Shown: positions 42,684 through 53,054, counted from the first letter of the stretch. The stretch: DNA of 64,000 nucleotides from Neisseriaceae bacterium (GCA_017991555.1 JAGOQM010000015.1:1-64000); one strand, 5' to 3'. Numbers and translations are program-made. The notes: generated from the sequence alone by a model not told the origin.

Positions 42684-43820
42684 TTACTGAGTCAACACAA
42701 TAGGCAAGCTTGCGCGCCAGCTGATGTGAACGGTGTCTTCCCAAGTGGGTGGGGTTTCGTCTAATAGGTACCAGCGTGAAGACACCACCGAGCTTTTGAT
42801 GATGCGGCCGTTGGGCAACTGAACGTGGTAAATGGCGGAGCTGCCCAAATAGGCAATCTCTTTAACCACGCCTTGCGCATAGTTATAGCGGGTGTCTTGC
42901 GGCGGCTCTTTTTCGAGGCGTACGTCTTCGGGGCGAACGCTGACCCAGCGCTCTTGGCCCACGGCACCACTGAGGCCGTGCGGCAACATGATGAGGCTGT
43001 CAAAGTCTGGGCTCTTAATTTCAACCCGATCGGCTTCTTCCAATACAATCTCGCCAGAAATAATATTGGTTTCGCCAATGAATTCTGCGGTAAAACGACT
43101 AGAAGGAAAATCGTAGATTTCGCTTGGCGTGCCCACCTGCATCAGCTGGCCTTCCGACATGATCGCAATACGGGTGGCCATGGTCATGGCCTCTTCTTGG
43201 TCGTGGGTCACCATCATGCAGGTCACGCCCACCTTTTCTAAGGTATTCACCAATTCAAACTGGGTTTGTTGGCGCAGTTTTTTATCCAACGCGCCCAAAG
43301 GCTCGTCGAGCAATAATAGTTTGGGGCGTTTGGCCAGGCTGCGGGCCAGCGCCACACGCTGTTGTTGACCACCAGATAGTTGATGTGGCTTGCGTTTGGC
43401 AAACTTAGACATTTGCACCAGCTTAAGCATTTCCTCTACCCGCGCCTTGATGTCGGCCTTGCTCAACTTGTCTTGAATCAGGCCAAAGGCGACGTTCTGT
43501 TCGACCGTCATGTGGGGGAAAAGGGCGTAGCTTTGGAACATCATGTTAATGGGGCGATCATAAGGCGCCAGTTTGGTGATGTCTTGCCCATCTAAGATGA
43601 TTTTGCCAGCGGTGGGGGTTTCCATGCCAGCGAGCATGCGCAACAAGGTCGACTTACCACAACCAGAACTGCCCAAAAGGGCGAAAATTTCATTTTTTTC
43701 AATGTTCAAGTCAATGTGATCGACGGCATAATTATCGCCAAACTGCTTGACGATCCCTTGAATTTGCAAGTAAGACGTATTGCTATTTGCTTTATTTACC
43801 GGTTGGGTCATGGTGGGCAA
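42684..43820 (-). CDS. potG: Putrescine ABC transporter ATP-binding protein PotG
   Basis: 378 residues. Walker A G-S-S-G-C-G-K-S-T, signature L-S-G-G-Q-Q-Q-R-V, Walker B L-L-L-D-E-P, switch His in V-T-H-D-Q, and the C-terminal TOBE regulatory domain (R-P-E-D-V near 300). It drives the PotHI permease. The operon order is potG-potH-potI; the periplasmic binding protein gene (potF) usually upstream is missing, and the bases before potG hold no gene for 570 bases. Confidence 0.93.
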   Translation of the reverse strand: MPTMTQPVNKANSNTSYLQIQGIVKQFGDNYAVDHIDLNIEKNEIFALLGSSGCGKSTLLRMLAGMETPTAGKIILDGQDITKLAPYDRPINMMFQSYALFPHMTVEQNVAFGLIQDKLSKADIKARVEEMLKLVQMSKFAKRKPHQLSGGQQQRVALARSLAKRPKLLLLDEPLGALDKKLRQQTQFELVNTLEKVGVTCMMVTHDQEEAMTMATRIAIMSEGQLMQVGTPSEIYDFPSSRFTAEFIGETNIISGEIVLEEADRVEIKSPDFDSLIMLPHGLSGAVGQERWVSVRPEDVRLEKEPPQDTRYNYAQGVVKEIAYLGSSAIYHVQLPNGRIIKSSVVSSRWYLLDETPPTWEDTVHISWRASLPIVLTQ

Positions 43821-44391
43821 ACTCCATAAAGGGGGCTTGTGAAAACAAGCTAATTATCTATATCTGAGTGGGGGATGGCTTCTTTTTAAGGTAAGTTAAT
43901 ACGACCGCTCAATCGGTGCATGTAAAAATGCAAGGGGCGATTGTATGCGAACATACCTATGCTCGCAATGAAAATCATAATGGCCGACTTTAAAGGGCAA
44001 ACCCTGCAATACATGCCTTTTTGGTGTTGATTACCTTAACATACCCCCTCTTAAAAAAGGAGGGCTTTGTCTGCTTATTTGCCTTCGGTAGGGTCAGAAA
44101 GCCCTAAAACAAGGGCTTACGGCCGATGAGGCCTAAATCAGCCTATGGGCATACTTTGTTTTAGTTAGGTTTAAAATAGATTTGTCATGGCATAAATGTG
44201 TTTCATTTTGACCCACTAAGCTTTTTTAAACCTTTAAAAATAAGTCCCCAAGTAAGCTTAAATTGGCGCAATCATGGGCCACTAAGTGCGCCATAAAAGC
44301 GACAAAAGCCTAAAAAGATCGTGATACACTGTCTGCCTGCTTGGTAACAGGCCCTTCATAATAACAACAGTGGTTCTATTTAGGAGACAGT
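43821..44391. other. 570-bp divergent intergenic region between potG and the BenE-like gene
   Basis: No convincing ORF. It should hold both promoters. Visible structures: hairpin CCCTC/GAGGG at 44046-44064, and an inverted repeat AGGGCTTT (44062-44069) with AAAGCCCT (44098-44105). The right end has TTAGGAGACAG as ribosome site for the next gene. A TTGACC around 44207 may be a -35, but no good -10 is at the right distance. Confidence 0.6.
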
Positions 44392-45573
44392 ATGAGACAG
44401 CGTTTGCCCATATCCGTGGCGCACATTACCGCCGCGTTGGTGGCATTGTTGGTGGGTTACGGCAGTTCTGCCGTGGTGGTGTATCAGGCCGCGATGGTGT
44501 TTAACCCCAGTACGGCCGAACTGGCGTCGTGGTTTTGGGCTTTGGCGATGGCCTGCGGGGTGGGCAGTATTGTCTTATCTTTAAAGTATAAGGCGCCGAT
44601 CCTGTTGGCGTGGTCAACGCCCGGTGCGGCCTTAATCATTGCCAGTGTCTCGGGCGTGTCGATGTCGGCGGCCATTGGGGCATTTATGTTTGCCGCGGCC
44701 CTGATGGTGCTGTTTGGCGTGACAGGCTGGTTTGAGTGGATTACCAAAAACATTCCGACCAGCCTAGCCGCCGCGATGCTCAGCGGGGTGCTGCTTAAAT
44801 TTGGCACCGACATTTTCTTGGCCATGCAAGAGCAGGCCATCATGGTGTGCTTGATGCTGGTGGTGTTTTTATTGACCAAAATACGGTTGCCGCGCTACAG
44901 CATCATTTTAATGATGGCGACCGGCCTCATTTACGTGGCGGCTGTAGGCTTATTTAAAGTGAATAACATTGAATGGGGTTTCAGCCTGCCGGTGTTGATG
45001 ATGCCCAGCTTTGACTTACAGGCCATGATCAGCGTTGGTTTACCGCTGTTTGTGGTGACCATGGCTACCCAGAACATTCCTGGTATTGCCATATTGCGCA
45101 GCCACGGCTACGACACGCCGGCATCGCCTTTGATCACCAAGGTGGGCCTGTTGAGCCTAGTCTTGGCGCCGTTTGGCAGCTTTATGGTGAACCTAGCCGC
45201 GATTACGGCGGCGATCTGTATGGGCCCAGACGTTGATAAAGACCCATCTAAGCGCTACATGGCTGCGGTTTGGGCCGGTGCAGGTTACGTGGTGTTGGCC
45301 TTTTTTGGCGGCAGCGTGGTGTCGCTGTTTGCCACCATGCCGCCCATTTTGATCATGGCTTTAGCCGGTTTGGCCCTCTTGGGCACCATTGGCGCCAACC
45401 TCAGCGCCGCCATGGCCGATCATCAAAACCTAGACGCAGTGGTGTTGACGGTTTTGATGACCGCCTCAGGCGTGTCCTTTTTTGAAATTGGCAGTGCCTT
45501 TTGGGGCTTAATGCTGGGCCTGGTGGTGTTTCATGGCAATCGTTATTTACGCCGGCGCAAGCGCGAAGATTAA
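44392..45573 (+). CDS. benE: BenE-family benzoate/H+ symporter-like transporter
   Basis: 393 residues, about 12 hydrophobic segments. BenE family features are the N-terminal V-G-Y-G-S-S-A-V-V-V-Y-Q-A-A (about 21-34), then W-S-T-P-G-A-A-L-I (about 73-81) and T-Q-N-I-P-G-I-A-I-L-R (about 225-235). The family moves benzoate or related aromatic acids or purine-like compounds; the substrate is unknown, as no catabolic genes are adjacent. AGGAGA is 5 bases before ATG. Monocistronic with its own terminator. Confidence 0.85.
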   Translation: MRQRLPISVAHITAALVALLVGYGSSAVVVYQAAMVFNPSTAELASWFWALAMACGVGSIVLSLKYKAPILLAWSTPGAALIIASVSGVSMSAAIGAFMFAAALMVLFGVTGWFEWITKNIPTSLAAAMLSGVLLKFGTDIFLAMQEQAIMVCLMLVVFLLTKIRLPRYSIILMMATGLIYVAAVGLFKVNNIEWGFSLPVLMMPSFDLQAMISVGLPLFVVTMATQNIPGIAILRSHGYDTPASPLITKVGLLSLVLAPFGSFMVNLAAITAAICMGPDVDKDPSKRYMAAVWAGAGYVVLAFFGGSVVSLFATMPPILIMALAGLALLGTIGANLSAAMADHQNLDAVVLTVLMTASGVSFFEIGSAFWGLMLGLVVFHGNRYLRRRKRED

Positions 45574-45585
45574 ACCGATTGGCTG

Positions 45586-45614
45586 AGCCCCTGCGAACAA
45601 GGCAGGGGTTTTTT
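45586..45614 (+). terminator. Terminator of the BenE-like gene
   Basis: Stem CCCCTGC (45588-45594) and GCAGGGG (45602-45608) followed by six T bases, 15 bases after the stop. Confidence 0.9.
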
Positions 45615-45655
45615 GTGGGCATTGGCTGCTGGCTTGAGCTAGGTGTCGATGGCCA

Positions 45656-45745
45656 TAGGGTAGGCAAGGCGAAGCGTGCCCAACTCTGGTAAGGCATTCG
45701 GCCTTCTTAAATCAAAGGCCGCGTGGGCAATAATAGCCTACCCTA
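45656..45745. repeat. Intergenic inverted-repeat element (TAGGGTAGGC type)
   Basis: Outer arms TAGGGTAGGC (45656-45665) and GCCTACCCTA (45736-45745), inner arms with GTGCCCA and TGGGCA and a small AGGC...GCCT hairpin in the centre. A related structure with GGTGGG/CCCACC arms lies at 63833-63948. Both resemble the GTAGGGTGGGC-type repeats that occur widely between genes in proteobacteria. Confidence 0.7.
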
Positions 45746-45837
45746 CGAAAATGTCGCCAGCCCATTGCCGTCATGCCTCAGCTCACGAAATGAACAGGGC
45801 TGGGGCTTGGCCTATCCCTTTACCCCAGGGCAAACCA

Positions 45838-45869
45838 TAAAAAAAGCCCCAGAAGCGTCTGGGGCTTTT
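45838..45869. terminator. Terminator of fadD, able to act in both directions
   Basis: Perfect stem AAAAGCCCCAGA / TCTGGGGCTTTT with a four-base loop, flanked by A and T runs, 15 bases after the fadD stop. Confidence 0.92.
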
Positions 45870-45883
45870 GCGTTACGGTGTGC

Positions 45884-47566
45884 TTATGCTTGAGGCTGTT
45901 TGGCCTCTTCTTCGTCGCGTAAAGCGCGGCGTAGAATTTTACCCACGTTGGTTTTGGGTAGGTCGTCACGGAACTCGATCAGCTTCGGTACTTTGTAAGC
46001 GGTTAGGTTTTCACGGCAGTAGGCAATGATGTCTTCTGCTTTCAACGCTGGGTTTTTCGACACCACAAACAGCTTCAAGGCTTCGCCCGAACGTGGGTGC
46101 GCCACGCCAATACAGGCCACCTCCAGCACGTCCGGATGCGCCGCCACCACGTCTTCGACCTCGTTCGGGTAGACGTTAAAGCCAGACACCACGATCATGT
46201 CCTTCTTACGGTCCACCAGCTTCACAAAGCCTTCGGCGTCGATACAGGCAATGTCGCCGGTCGCCAAAAAGCGCTGTGCGTCTAAGGATTGGGCCGTGTC
46301 TTCGGGACGATTCCAGTATTCACGCATCACCTGTGGGCCTTTAATCCATAATTCACCGGCTTCGCCAATGCCCACTTCGTTGCCTTCGTTGTCGCGAATG
46401 CTGACCTCGGTACTGGGGATGGGCAAGCCAATGTAGCCAATTTTATTGCCCGCGCCTAAGGGGTTAATACAGGCGGCCGGGCTGGTCTCGGTTAGGCCAT
46501 AGGCTTCAACCAACGGAATGCCGGTGACCTTTTGCCATTTTTCTGCCACCGGGCGTTGTACCGCCATGCCGCCGCCGAGGGCGAAGCGCCAGCTGCTGAA
46601 ATCAATAGAAGCAAAATCAGGGTTGTTGAGCAGGCCGTTAAATAAGGTGTTTACCCCGGTCAGGATGGTGACCTTATGCTGGCGCAGCTCTTTCACAAAG
46701 CCAGGCATGTCGCGTGGGTTGGTGATCAACACGTTGACGCCGCCGAACATGGTGAAGGTCATCAGGTTCGCGGTGAGCGAGAAAATATGGTACAGCGGCA
46801 GGGCGGTGATCACCACCTCTTCGCCGGCGCGAATCTCGCGGCCAATCCACTCAGATACCTGTAGCATATTGGCCACAATGTTGCCGTGGGTGAGCACAGC
46901 GCCTTTGGCCACGCCGGTGGTGCCACCGGTGTATTGTAAAAAGGCGATGTCGTCATGGGTCAGGCTAGGCACTACTTTAGGCAGGCTTTTGCCCTGTGCT
47001 AGGGTGTCGTTAAACTTAATCAAGTTGGCGATGCGGTAGTTGGGCACCATTTTTTTGATGTGGCGCACCACAAAGTTGGCGATGACGCCTTTAAAGCCGA
47101 GCATGTCGCCAATGCTGGCCACAATCACGTTTTTAATCGGCGTCCGAGCCACGACCTGTTCTAAGGTGTTGGCAAAGTTTTCCAACACAATGATGGTGGT
47201 GGCGCCGCTGTCTTTAAGCTGGTGTTCCAGCTCGCGCGGCGTGTATAAGGGGTTCACGTTGACCACGACCAGTTCGGCCTTGAGGATGCCAAACACGGCA
47301 ATGGGGTATTGCAACACGTTCGGCATCATGATCGCCACGCGTTCGCCTTTGGCCAGTTTGAGCTTATGACGTAGGAAGCTGGCAAAGTGATCAACCTCTT
47401 CACTTGCCTGTTGGTAGGTCAGGGTTTTGCCCATGTTGTGGTAAGCAGGCCGGTCGGCAAACTTTTTGACGCTGGCGTCAAAGACGTCGGCCATGGATTG
47501 ATAGGCCGACATATCGATTTCTGCATTAACCCCTTGCTGGTAACTCTTTAACCAAATCTTCTCCAT
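45884..47566 (-). CDS. fadD: Long-chain fatty acid-CoA ligase FadD
   Basis: 560 residues, matching E. coli FadD length. AMP-forming synthetase motifs: Y-T-G-G-T-T-G-V-A-K-G (about 211-221), Y-G-L-T-E-T-S-P (about 360-367), G-D-I-A-C-I-D and the catalytic Lys region near P-K-T-N-V-G-K-I-L-R-R. It activates long-chain fatty acids to acyl-CoA at the inner membrane for the beta-oxidation genes 5 kb to the right. ATG 47566 follows AAGGAG-type sequence (GGAGTACCTTATGG on the minus strand). Confidence 0.95.
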   Translation of the reverse strand: MEKIWLKSYQQGVNAEIDMSAYQSMADVFDASVKKFADRPAYHNMGKTLTYQQASEEVDHFASFLRHKLKLAKGERVAIMMPNVLQYPIAVFGILKAELVVVNVNPLYTPRELEHQLKDSGATTIIVLENFANTLEQVVARTPIKNVIVASIGDMLGFKGVIANFVVRHIKKMVPNYRIANLIKFNDTLAQGKSLPKVVPSLTHDDIAFLQYTGGTTGVAKGAVLTHGNIVANMLQVSEWIGREIRAGEEVVITALPLYHIFSLTANLMTFTMFGGVNVLITNPRDMPGFVKELRQHKVTILTGVNTLFNGLLNNPDFASIDFSSWRFALGGGMAVQRPVAEKWQKVTGIPLVEAYGLTETSPAACINPLGAGNKIGYIGLPIPSTEVSIRDNEGNEVGIGEAGELWIKGPQVMREYWNRPEDTAQSLDAQRFLATGDIACIDAEGFVKLVDRKKDMIVVSGFNVYPNEVEDVVAAHPDVLEVACIGVAHPRSGEALKLFVVSKNPALKAEDIIAYCRENLTAYKVPKLIEFRDDLPKTNVGKILRRALRDEEEAKQPQA

Positions 47567-47704
47567 AAGGTACTCCTAGCGCTATGATTTTTATAATGAA
47601 ACCAAGCATGTCTGAACGGGCGCTGGCGCTTCGTCATCATGTCTTAGAGTGGGTGCCAAGGCGGCTAAATGCCCCCTTGGCGCGTACAGCATTACGGTAC
47701 AGCA

Positions 47705-48778
47705 TTATTCAGTTGATAGTATCACACCGCCACCCAAACACACTTCTTCGTCATAAAGGACGGCGGACTGACCAGGGGTCATGGCCCACTGTGGCTCATC
47801 AAAAATCAGCTGGGCTTGGTCGGCGCCAACGTACACCAACTCACAGGCGGCATCGGCCATGCGATAGCGCGTTTTGGCATGGTAGCGGCCCGGTGCGGGG
47901 CGTTCAGGCAGGGTAAAGCTTAAATCCCCCATGATGAGGCTGCGTTTAAACAGCAGCGGATGGTCATGGCCCTGAACCACGATCAATTCATTGCGGTCTC
48001 GGTTTTTGTCGGCCACAAACCAAGGCTCGCCCGGTCCACCAATGTTTAAGCCTTTACGCTGGCCGAGGGTGTAATACATCAGGCCCAAATGGGTGCCCAC
48101 GGTTTTGCCTTCTGGCGTCACCATTTTGCCTTCTTCCGTTGGCAAGTATTGCTGTAGGAACGCTCTAAACGGGCGTTCACCAATGAAGCAAATGCCGGTG
48201 CTGTCTTTTTTGGCCGCCGTCGGCAGTTTTGCTTCGACCGCCAGACGTCGCACCTCTGGTTTTTCTAAATGACCCAGCGGAAAAATCGAGTGGCTCAGCT
48301 GGTATGGGTTTAGACGATACAGAAAGTAGCTTTGATCTTTGTTATTGTCTAAGCCTTTTAATAAATAGTGCACACCGTCACGCACTTCTTTGCGGGCATA
48401 GTGGCCAGTGGCAATGGTGTTGGCGCCAAGGCTGATGGCGTATTCTAAAAAGCATTTAAACTTAATTTCAGCATTACACAACACGTCTGGGTTGGGCGTG
48501 CGTCCTGCCTGGTATTCTTTTAAAAAATAGGCAAAAACGTTGTCTTTATACTGCGCCGCGAAATTAACAATTTCAATGTCAATGTCCAAAACGTCGGCCA
48601 CAGACACCGCATCGAGTGAGTCCTGCTTGATCGAGCAGTACTCATCGTTGTTGTCGTCTTCCCAGTTTTGCATGAAGACGCCGGTGACGTCGTATCCTTG
48701 TTTTTTGAGTAGGGCTGCGGTCACGGAAGAGTCCACGCCACCCGACAGGCCCACTACAATTTTTTCTTTAGCGTTCAT
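47705..48778 (-). CDS. mnmA: tRNA-specific 2-thiouridylase MnmA
   Basis: 357 residues from ATG 48778; ATGs at 48808 and 48814 give short N-terminal extensions not seen in the family. PP-loop [11 protein letters not shown] (about 8-18), catalytic Cys in N-P-D-V-L-C-N (about 95-101) and second Cys in S-T-G-I-C-F-I-G (about 192-199). It thiolates U34 of Glu, Gln and Lys tRNAs; tRNA-Glu(UUC) at 25649 would be a substrate. Monocistronic by position, between dut and fadD. Confidence 0.95.
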   Translation of the reverse strand: MNAKEKIVVGLSGGVDSSVTAALLKKQGYDVTGVFMQNWEDDNNDEYCSIKQDSLDAVSVADVLDIDIEIVNFAAQYKDNVFAYFLKEYQAGRTPNPDVLCNAEIKFKCFLEYAISLGANTIATGHYARKEVRDGVHYLLKGLDNNKDQSYFLYRLNPYQLSHSIFPLGHLEKPEVRRLAVEAKLPTAAKKDSTGICFIGERPFRAFLQQYLPTEEGKMVTPEGKTVGTHLGLMYYTLGQRKGLNIGGPGEPWFVADKNRDRNELIVVQGHDHPLLFKRSLIMGDLSFTLPERPAPGRYHAKTRYRMADAACELVYVGADQAQLIFDEPQWAMTPGQSAVLYDEEVCLGGGVILSTE

Positions 48779-48886
48779 TTCTATCTTTAGGAATGCTTGT
48801 TGTTTCATAGACAAGCAAATGTTTATTTTGCCACAATCACATCAAAACAGAGCAAGCAAATTAGAGTGATTAACCAATAGTCATGC

Positions 48887-49342
48887 TTATTTGGTGCCGG
48901 TGCTGCCGAAACCGCCTTCGCCACGCTCGCTTTGTGGAAACTCGGTAACCACTTGAAATGCGGCCTGAACCACCGGCACAATCATCATTTGCGCAATGCG
49001 CTCAAAAGGGGCGATCACAAACGGGGTGTGGCCACGGTTCCACAACGATACTTTAAGTTCGCCCTGGTAGTCAGAGTCGATGAGGCCGACTAAGTTGCCC
49101 AATACGATGCCGTGCTTGTGGCCGAGGCCTGAGCGCGGCAACACCATCGCGGCCAGATTTGGATCTGCCAGGTGAATGGCTAGGCCGGTTGGGATCAGGC
49201 TGCTGTCGCCGGGGTTAAGGGTGATTGGGGCCTCAATGCAGGCATGTAAGTCTAGGCCAGCCGAACCAGGGGTGGCGTAGGCAGGGATTTTGTCTGCCAT
49301 GGCAGGATTGATGATTTTTAAGTCGATAACGGGTTGCGTCAT
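48887..49342 (-). CDS. dut: dUTP pyrophosphatase
   Basis: 151 residues, trimeric dUTPase. The five motifs are visible: A-G-L-D-L-H-A near residue 29, [11 protein letters not shown] (about 70-80), [11 protein letters not shown] (about 85-95), R-I-A-Q-M (about 115) and the Gly-rich C-terminal arm [10 protein letters not shown]. It removes dUTP and supplies dUMP. It lies 33 bases after coaBC, the common bacterial coaBC-dut pair. Confidence 0.97.
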   Translation of the reverse strand: MTQPVIDLKIINPAMADKIPAYATPGSAGLDLHACIEAPITLNPGDSSLIPTGLAIHLADPNLAAMVLPRSGLGHKHGIVLGNLVGLIDSDYQGELKVSLWNRGHTPFVIAPFERIAQMMIVPVVQAAFQVVTEFPQSERGEGGFGSTGTK

Positions 49343-49375
49343 GGGGATTCCTATGGCTGCTGTGGTGTTGGAAAA

Positions 49376-50560
49376 TTAGGGTAATAAGGTACTGAGGTGG
49401 GCAATGATGGCCGTGGCCGTGTCGTCCTTACTCATGAGTGGCAGTTCGGTTTCGGCGGCGTCGTCGAGCAACCAAACCTGGTTGTGGTCGGTGCCCATGG
49501 CTTGGCCGACTAGATTGGCCACCAGCAGCGGCACGTTTTTCTTGGCGCGTTTGGCGCGCGCATGGGCCAACAGGTTTTCGCTTTCTGCCGCAAAGCCCAC
49601 GCAAAATGGGGGATTAGGCAATTTAGCCACAAAGGCCAAGATGTCCGGGTTTTCCGTCAGCTCAATGTGGGGCACCGCTTGGCTGCCCTGTTTTTTAAAC
49701 TTTTGATCCATGCGGTTGGCGACCTTATAGTCGGCCACGGCGGCCACGCTGATGAAGGCGTGGGCGTTTTGCACCTGCGTGCAGACCGCTTGAAACATGT
49801 CATCGGCGCTGGGGGCATAAATGGTTTGCGTCAGCCCAGGGGCCAGCTCGGTCTCTAGCTTGCCGTGGATGAGGGTGACGTCGGCGCCCGCGTCACGACA
49901 GGCGCGGGCCAGTGCCATGCCCATTTTGCCGCTGGAAATATTGGTGATGCCGCGCACCGGGTCGATCGGCTCAAAGGTGGCGCCGGCGGTGAGGACGATT
50001 TTTTTACCTTTCAGCGAGGCGGGCGTCCACAGCGCCGGCAGCAGCTCAAACAGGGTCGCGGCTTCGGGCATTCGGCCCAAGCCGACTTCGCCACAGGCTT
50101 GCAGCCCCGATTCGGGCTGGAACACGAAGACGCCATCTTGGCGCAGCTGGGCGATGTTGCGTAAATTGGCTGGGTTTTGCCACATCTGGACGTTCATGGC
50201 GGGCGCCACGGCCAAGGGGCAGGTGCGCGCCGAGGCCAAGGTGGTGATGAGGTTGTCGGCCAAGCCGTGGGCGATTTTGGCCAGGGTGTTGGCGCTGGCC
50301 GGCGCGATCAAAAATACGTCGGCGGCGCGGGTAAGGTTGATGTGGGCCATGCCGTTGCCGGCTTCGTTGCCCCAAACGTCGACCAAAACCGGATTGCCGG
50401 TGAGGGCCTGAAAGGTGTTGGGGTGAATAAACTCTTGCGCCGCACGGCTCATGACCACCGTCACCTGGTGGCCAGCCTTGGTCAGCAGGCGCACCAGCTC
50501 ACAGCTTTTGTAAGCGGCAATACCGCCGGTAATGCCCAGCAAAATGTGTTTTTTGTCCAT
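49376..50560 (-). CDS. coaBC: Phosphopantothenoylcysteine decarboxylase/synthetase CoaBC (Dfp)
   Basis: 394 residues, bifunctional. Flavin-dependent CoaC half (about 1-185) with the start G-I-T-G-G-I-A-A-Y-K, the H-I-N-L-T-R-A-A-D region with its catalytic His, and P-A-M-N-V-Q-M-W. CoaB half (about 186-394) has T-A-G-A-T-F-E-P-I-D-P-V-R, S-S-G-K-M-G and A-A-V-A-D-Y-K. It makes 4'-phosphopantetheine from phosphopantothenate and Cys in CoA synthesis. Coupled with dut. Confidence 0.96.
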   Translation of the reverse strand: MDKKHILLGITGGIAAYKSCELVRLLTKAGHQVTVVMSRAAQEFIHPNTFQALTGNPVLVDVWGNEAGNGMAHINLTRAADVFLIAPASANTLAKIAHGLADNLITTLASARTCPLAVAPAMNVQMWQNPANLRNIAQLRQDGVFVFQPESGLQACGEVGLGRMPEAATLFELLPALWTPASLKGKKIVLTAGATFEPIDPVRGITNISSGKMGMALARACRDAGADVTLIHGKLETELAPGLTQTIYAPSADDMFQAVCTQVQNAHAFISVAAVADYKVANRMDQKFKKQGSQAVPHIELTENPDILAFVAKLPNPPFCVGFAAESENLLAHARAKRAKKNVPLLVANLVGQAMGTDHNQVWLLDDAAETELPLMSKDDTATAIIAHLSTLLP

Positions 50561-50648
50561 GGTGTTCGCTTTTTTAAAATGACGATGTGCGCCGCTAACG
50601 GCTGCCCGATGGGGTGATTATAACAGTTCTTTTTAGGGGCTAAAGCAT

Positions 50649-52850
50649 TCAGACGGTGTGGGGATTGAAATGTGCCACGCTCTTACCGCTCACCTGATCC
50701 AGTGCCGCACGCAGTGCTTCGGCCGAATCCAGCATCTGCTTAATGGCCTGGCTCATCGGGCGTTCAATGTAGTCGGGGGTTGGGAAATCCTGCAGCGCCT
50801 CGGTGTTGCCTTCCAGCAGCAGCTGGGTTTTTTTCAGGCACAGGGCGACGTTGGGGGGCATGTTCTCCAAGCCGGCTAGGGTGGCTGTACAGGCCGCGAT
50901 TTGCGACGCCAAGATGTGGTTTTGCACCATAAGATGGTTGAATTCGGGCAGCAGCTGTTGTTGTGACCTAGGCTCGATCATCATGCGGTAAAACGCTTCG
51001 GCATAGTTGCTGAACGCAATGTGCAGGGTGTTGCGATTAAGGCGCACGGCCAGGCGGCCTTCTTCAATGGCGGCCTGCTGCGCTTCTGGGGTGGGGTAGT
51101 CCTGATAGATGCGTTCTAGATAGGCGAGGCAGCTGTCTAAATAGTTTTTAGTCGCCTGCGCCGAAACTTTGGCCAAACCCGGCAATACTTGACGCTCCCA
51201 CACCGGCAAAATGTAGCTACAGGCATAGGCAATGACGGAGCCAATCAGGGTGTCTAAGGCGCGCTCGCCGATGAGCAGCATTTGGCCTTCGCGCAAAAAG
51301 TGGAAGGCCAACAGCACAAAGATCGAAATGAACATGGTGCTGGCAGTGTAATGTAGCAATAACAGCCCGTTGGCCAAGACCATGCAGAAGAACATGATCC
51401 CAAAATACACCCCAAGGGTGAAGTTGAGCTTGATCAGTGCCACCGTGACAAAGCAGCCAATCAGGGTGCCAATGAGGCGCCAGCGATTACGCTGCTTGGT
51501 GATGGCGTAACCAGGCTTCATAATCAACAGGCAGGTCATCAAAATCCAGTAGGCGTGCGACACAAAGGCTTCGGGCAGGATGAAGTAGGCCAAAGACATG
51601 GCGCAAAATGCGGCAATGCTGACGCGAATGGCGTAGCGGAAGGTGGGCGACTTCAGGGTTAGGTTGCTGGTGAGTAGGCCCAGTCGGGTTTCGTTACGCG
51701 ACAAAAACTGCGACAGATAGCGGGGGCGGCGCACCGCGGCCATGGGGGCCGTATTCGGGCCCGCATTGATGTTGGTGAAAATGTCTTGCACGCATTGGTG
51801 GGTGTTTTTGAGGCGTCGCGACAGCTGTAGTAATAAGGTATAGGTTTCGCCATCTTGCTCATCCAAATGGTTGGCTTTGTATTGCTGTAACTCGTAGTCG
51901 ATGGCGCGCAGCTCGGCCTTGACGCTGTAGCGTGGCTCAATGCTGCGGCCACGGGCAAAGGCCAGCGCCGAGCGTTCTAGCTCCATCGACAATTTTGCTA
52001 AAGTGTCGTGCATGAACAGCATGATGTCGCTGCCGGCCAGCTTTTGGCGAATCACCACGTAATCAGAGTGAGTGGCGACCAGGATGTCCAATAGGTCGAC
52101 CATGTTAATGAAGGTGTTCCAGATGCGAATGCGCAGTGGGTTTTCCAGCGCCAGCTGATTTTTGGGCATGTTGCGAATCACCTGATTGCGCGTGGCCTGG
52201 TGTTTGTCGATCATGGTCGATTGGAGGCGAATCAGGTTACGGTAACAGTCGTCTAGGGGAATTTTGTCATTGTATAAGTCGGCTCGGGCTTGCACGTACT
52301 GCGCCGTGGCAAACAGCGAGTCGGCCAGCGTTTGACGCTCTTCTCGATACCAAAAAACTTTGCTCAGCACGTCACTGTAGGCCAAATAGAATAGGCCACC
52401 CAAGAGGGTAATGCCGCCTTGGGCCAACACCGTCAGCGGCGGCAGCGGCGCATGCATCGACAAAATCATCAGGAACGAGCAGGCCGCGCTGATGAGGGCG
52501 CCGCGCTTGCCAAACACGGAAAACATGGAAAACAAAAAGGTGAGCGAGATCACCAGCACAAATAAAAGGCTGGTGTGAGGGGCCGCGAGCCCAGTGAGGG
52601 TATAGGTCAGGCAGGCTAGAATCGAGCCCCACAGCATTTCATTTCGGCGCGATCGTCTGGCCGAGCCACCGGGTTGATCAATAATGGCGGTACAGGCCGC
52701 GCCAAAAGTGGCAATAATGCCAATGTCGAAGCGTTGAAACAGCAAGCCCAGCAATACTGCCGGGATAAACATGCCTATGGCTTGACGAAGGCCTGCCAAG
52801 AAAAAGTGGCTGTAGAAAAACTTTCTGACTTCGTGTACTTGCGACAGCAT
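50649..52850 (-). CDS. FUSC-family inner-membrane protein (YccS/YhfK-like)
   Basis: 733 residues. Two clusters of about five or six hydrophobic helices (about 15-165 and 390-530) separated by a helical soluble part, the FUSC layout. It resembles YccS, a family of aromatic-acid or toxic-compound efflux candidates of unknown substrate. The stop region carries ACCGTCTGA followed by A, one base off the neisserial uptake core. The gene is divergent from the fatty-acid regulator with 281 bases between the two starts. Confidence 0.85.
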   Translation of the reverse strand: MLSQVHEVRKFFYSHFFLAGLRQAIGMFIPAVLLGLLFQRFDIGIIATFGAACTAIIDQPGGSARRSRRNEMLWGSILACLTYTLTGLAAPHTSLLFVLVISLTFLFSMFSVFGKRGALISAACSFLMILSMHAPLPPLTVLAQGGITLLGGLFYLAYSDVLSKVFWYREERQTLADSLFATAQYVQARADLYNDKIPLDDCYRNLIRLQSTMIDKHQATRNQVIRNMPKNQLALENPLRIRIWNTFINMVDLLDILVATHSDYVVIRQKLAGSDIMLFMHDTLAKLSMELERSALAFARGRSIEPRYSVKAELRAIDYELQQYKANHLDEQDGETYTLLLQLSRRLKNTHQCVQDIFTNINAGPNTAPMAAVRRPRYLSQFLSRNETRLGLLTSNLTLKSPTFRYAIRVSIAAFCAMSLAYFILPEAFVSHAYWILMTCLLIMKPGYAITKQRNRWRLIGTLIGCFVTVALIKLNFTLGVYFGIMFFCMVLANGLLLLHYTASTMFISIFVLLAFHFLREGQMLLIGERALDTLIGSVIAYACSYILPVWERQVLPGLAKVSAQATKNYLDSCLAYLERIYQDYPTPEAQQAAIEEGRLAVRLNRNTLHIAFSNYAEAFYRMMIEPRSQQQLLPEFNHLMVQNHILASQIAACTATLAGLENMPPNVALCLKKTQLLLEGNTEALQDFPTPDYIERPMSQAIKQMLDSAEALRAALDQVSGKSVAHFNPHTV

Positions 52851-53054
52851 GGTGCAGCGTCTTCGCTTTCTTTACTAGAATTAAGCAGGCTTCATAAGGC
52901 AGCCTTGGGTGAGGCTTTAAGTATAGGTTGAAAGCCAAGTGATGTATAGAGAAGCTGATTAAACCAGCTGTCAAAGGCCTTTCGGGCGTCTACTTCGCCA
53001 CCAAAATGCGACACTAGATGACTGATATTTAGTGTAATTATTCTTTTTTTGGTT

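Noticed and set aside
50645..50660. TTCAGACGGT, nine of ten bases of the neisserial DNA uptake core
   Set aside because: It is the only near-match noticed in 64 kb and coincides with the stop codon of the FUSC gene; a functional uptake sequence would recur many times.
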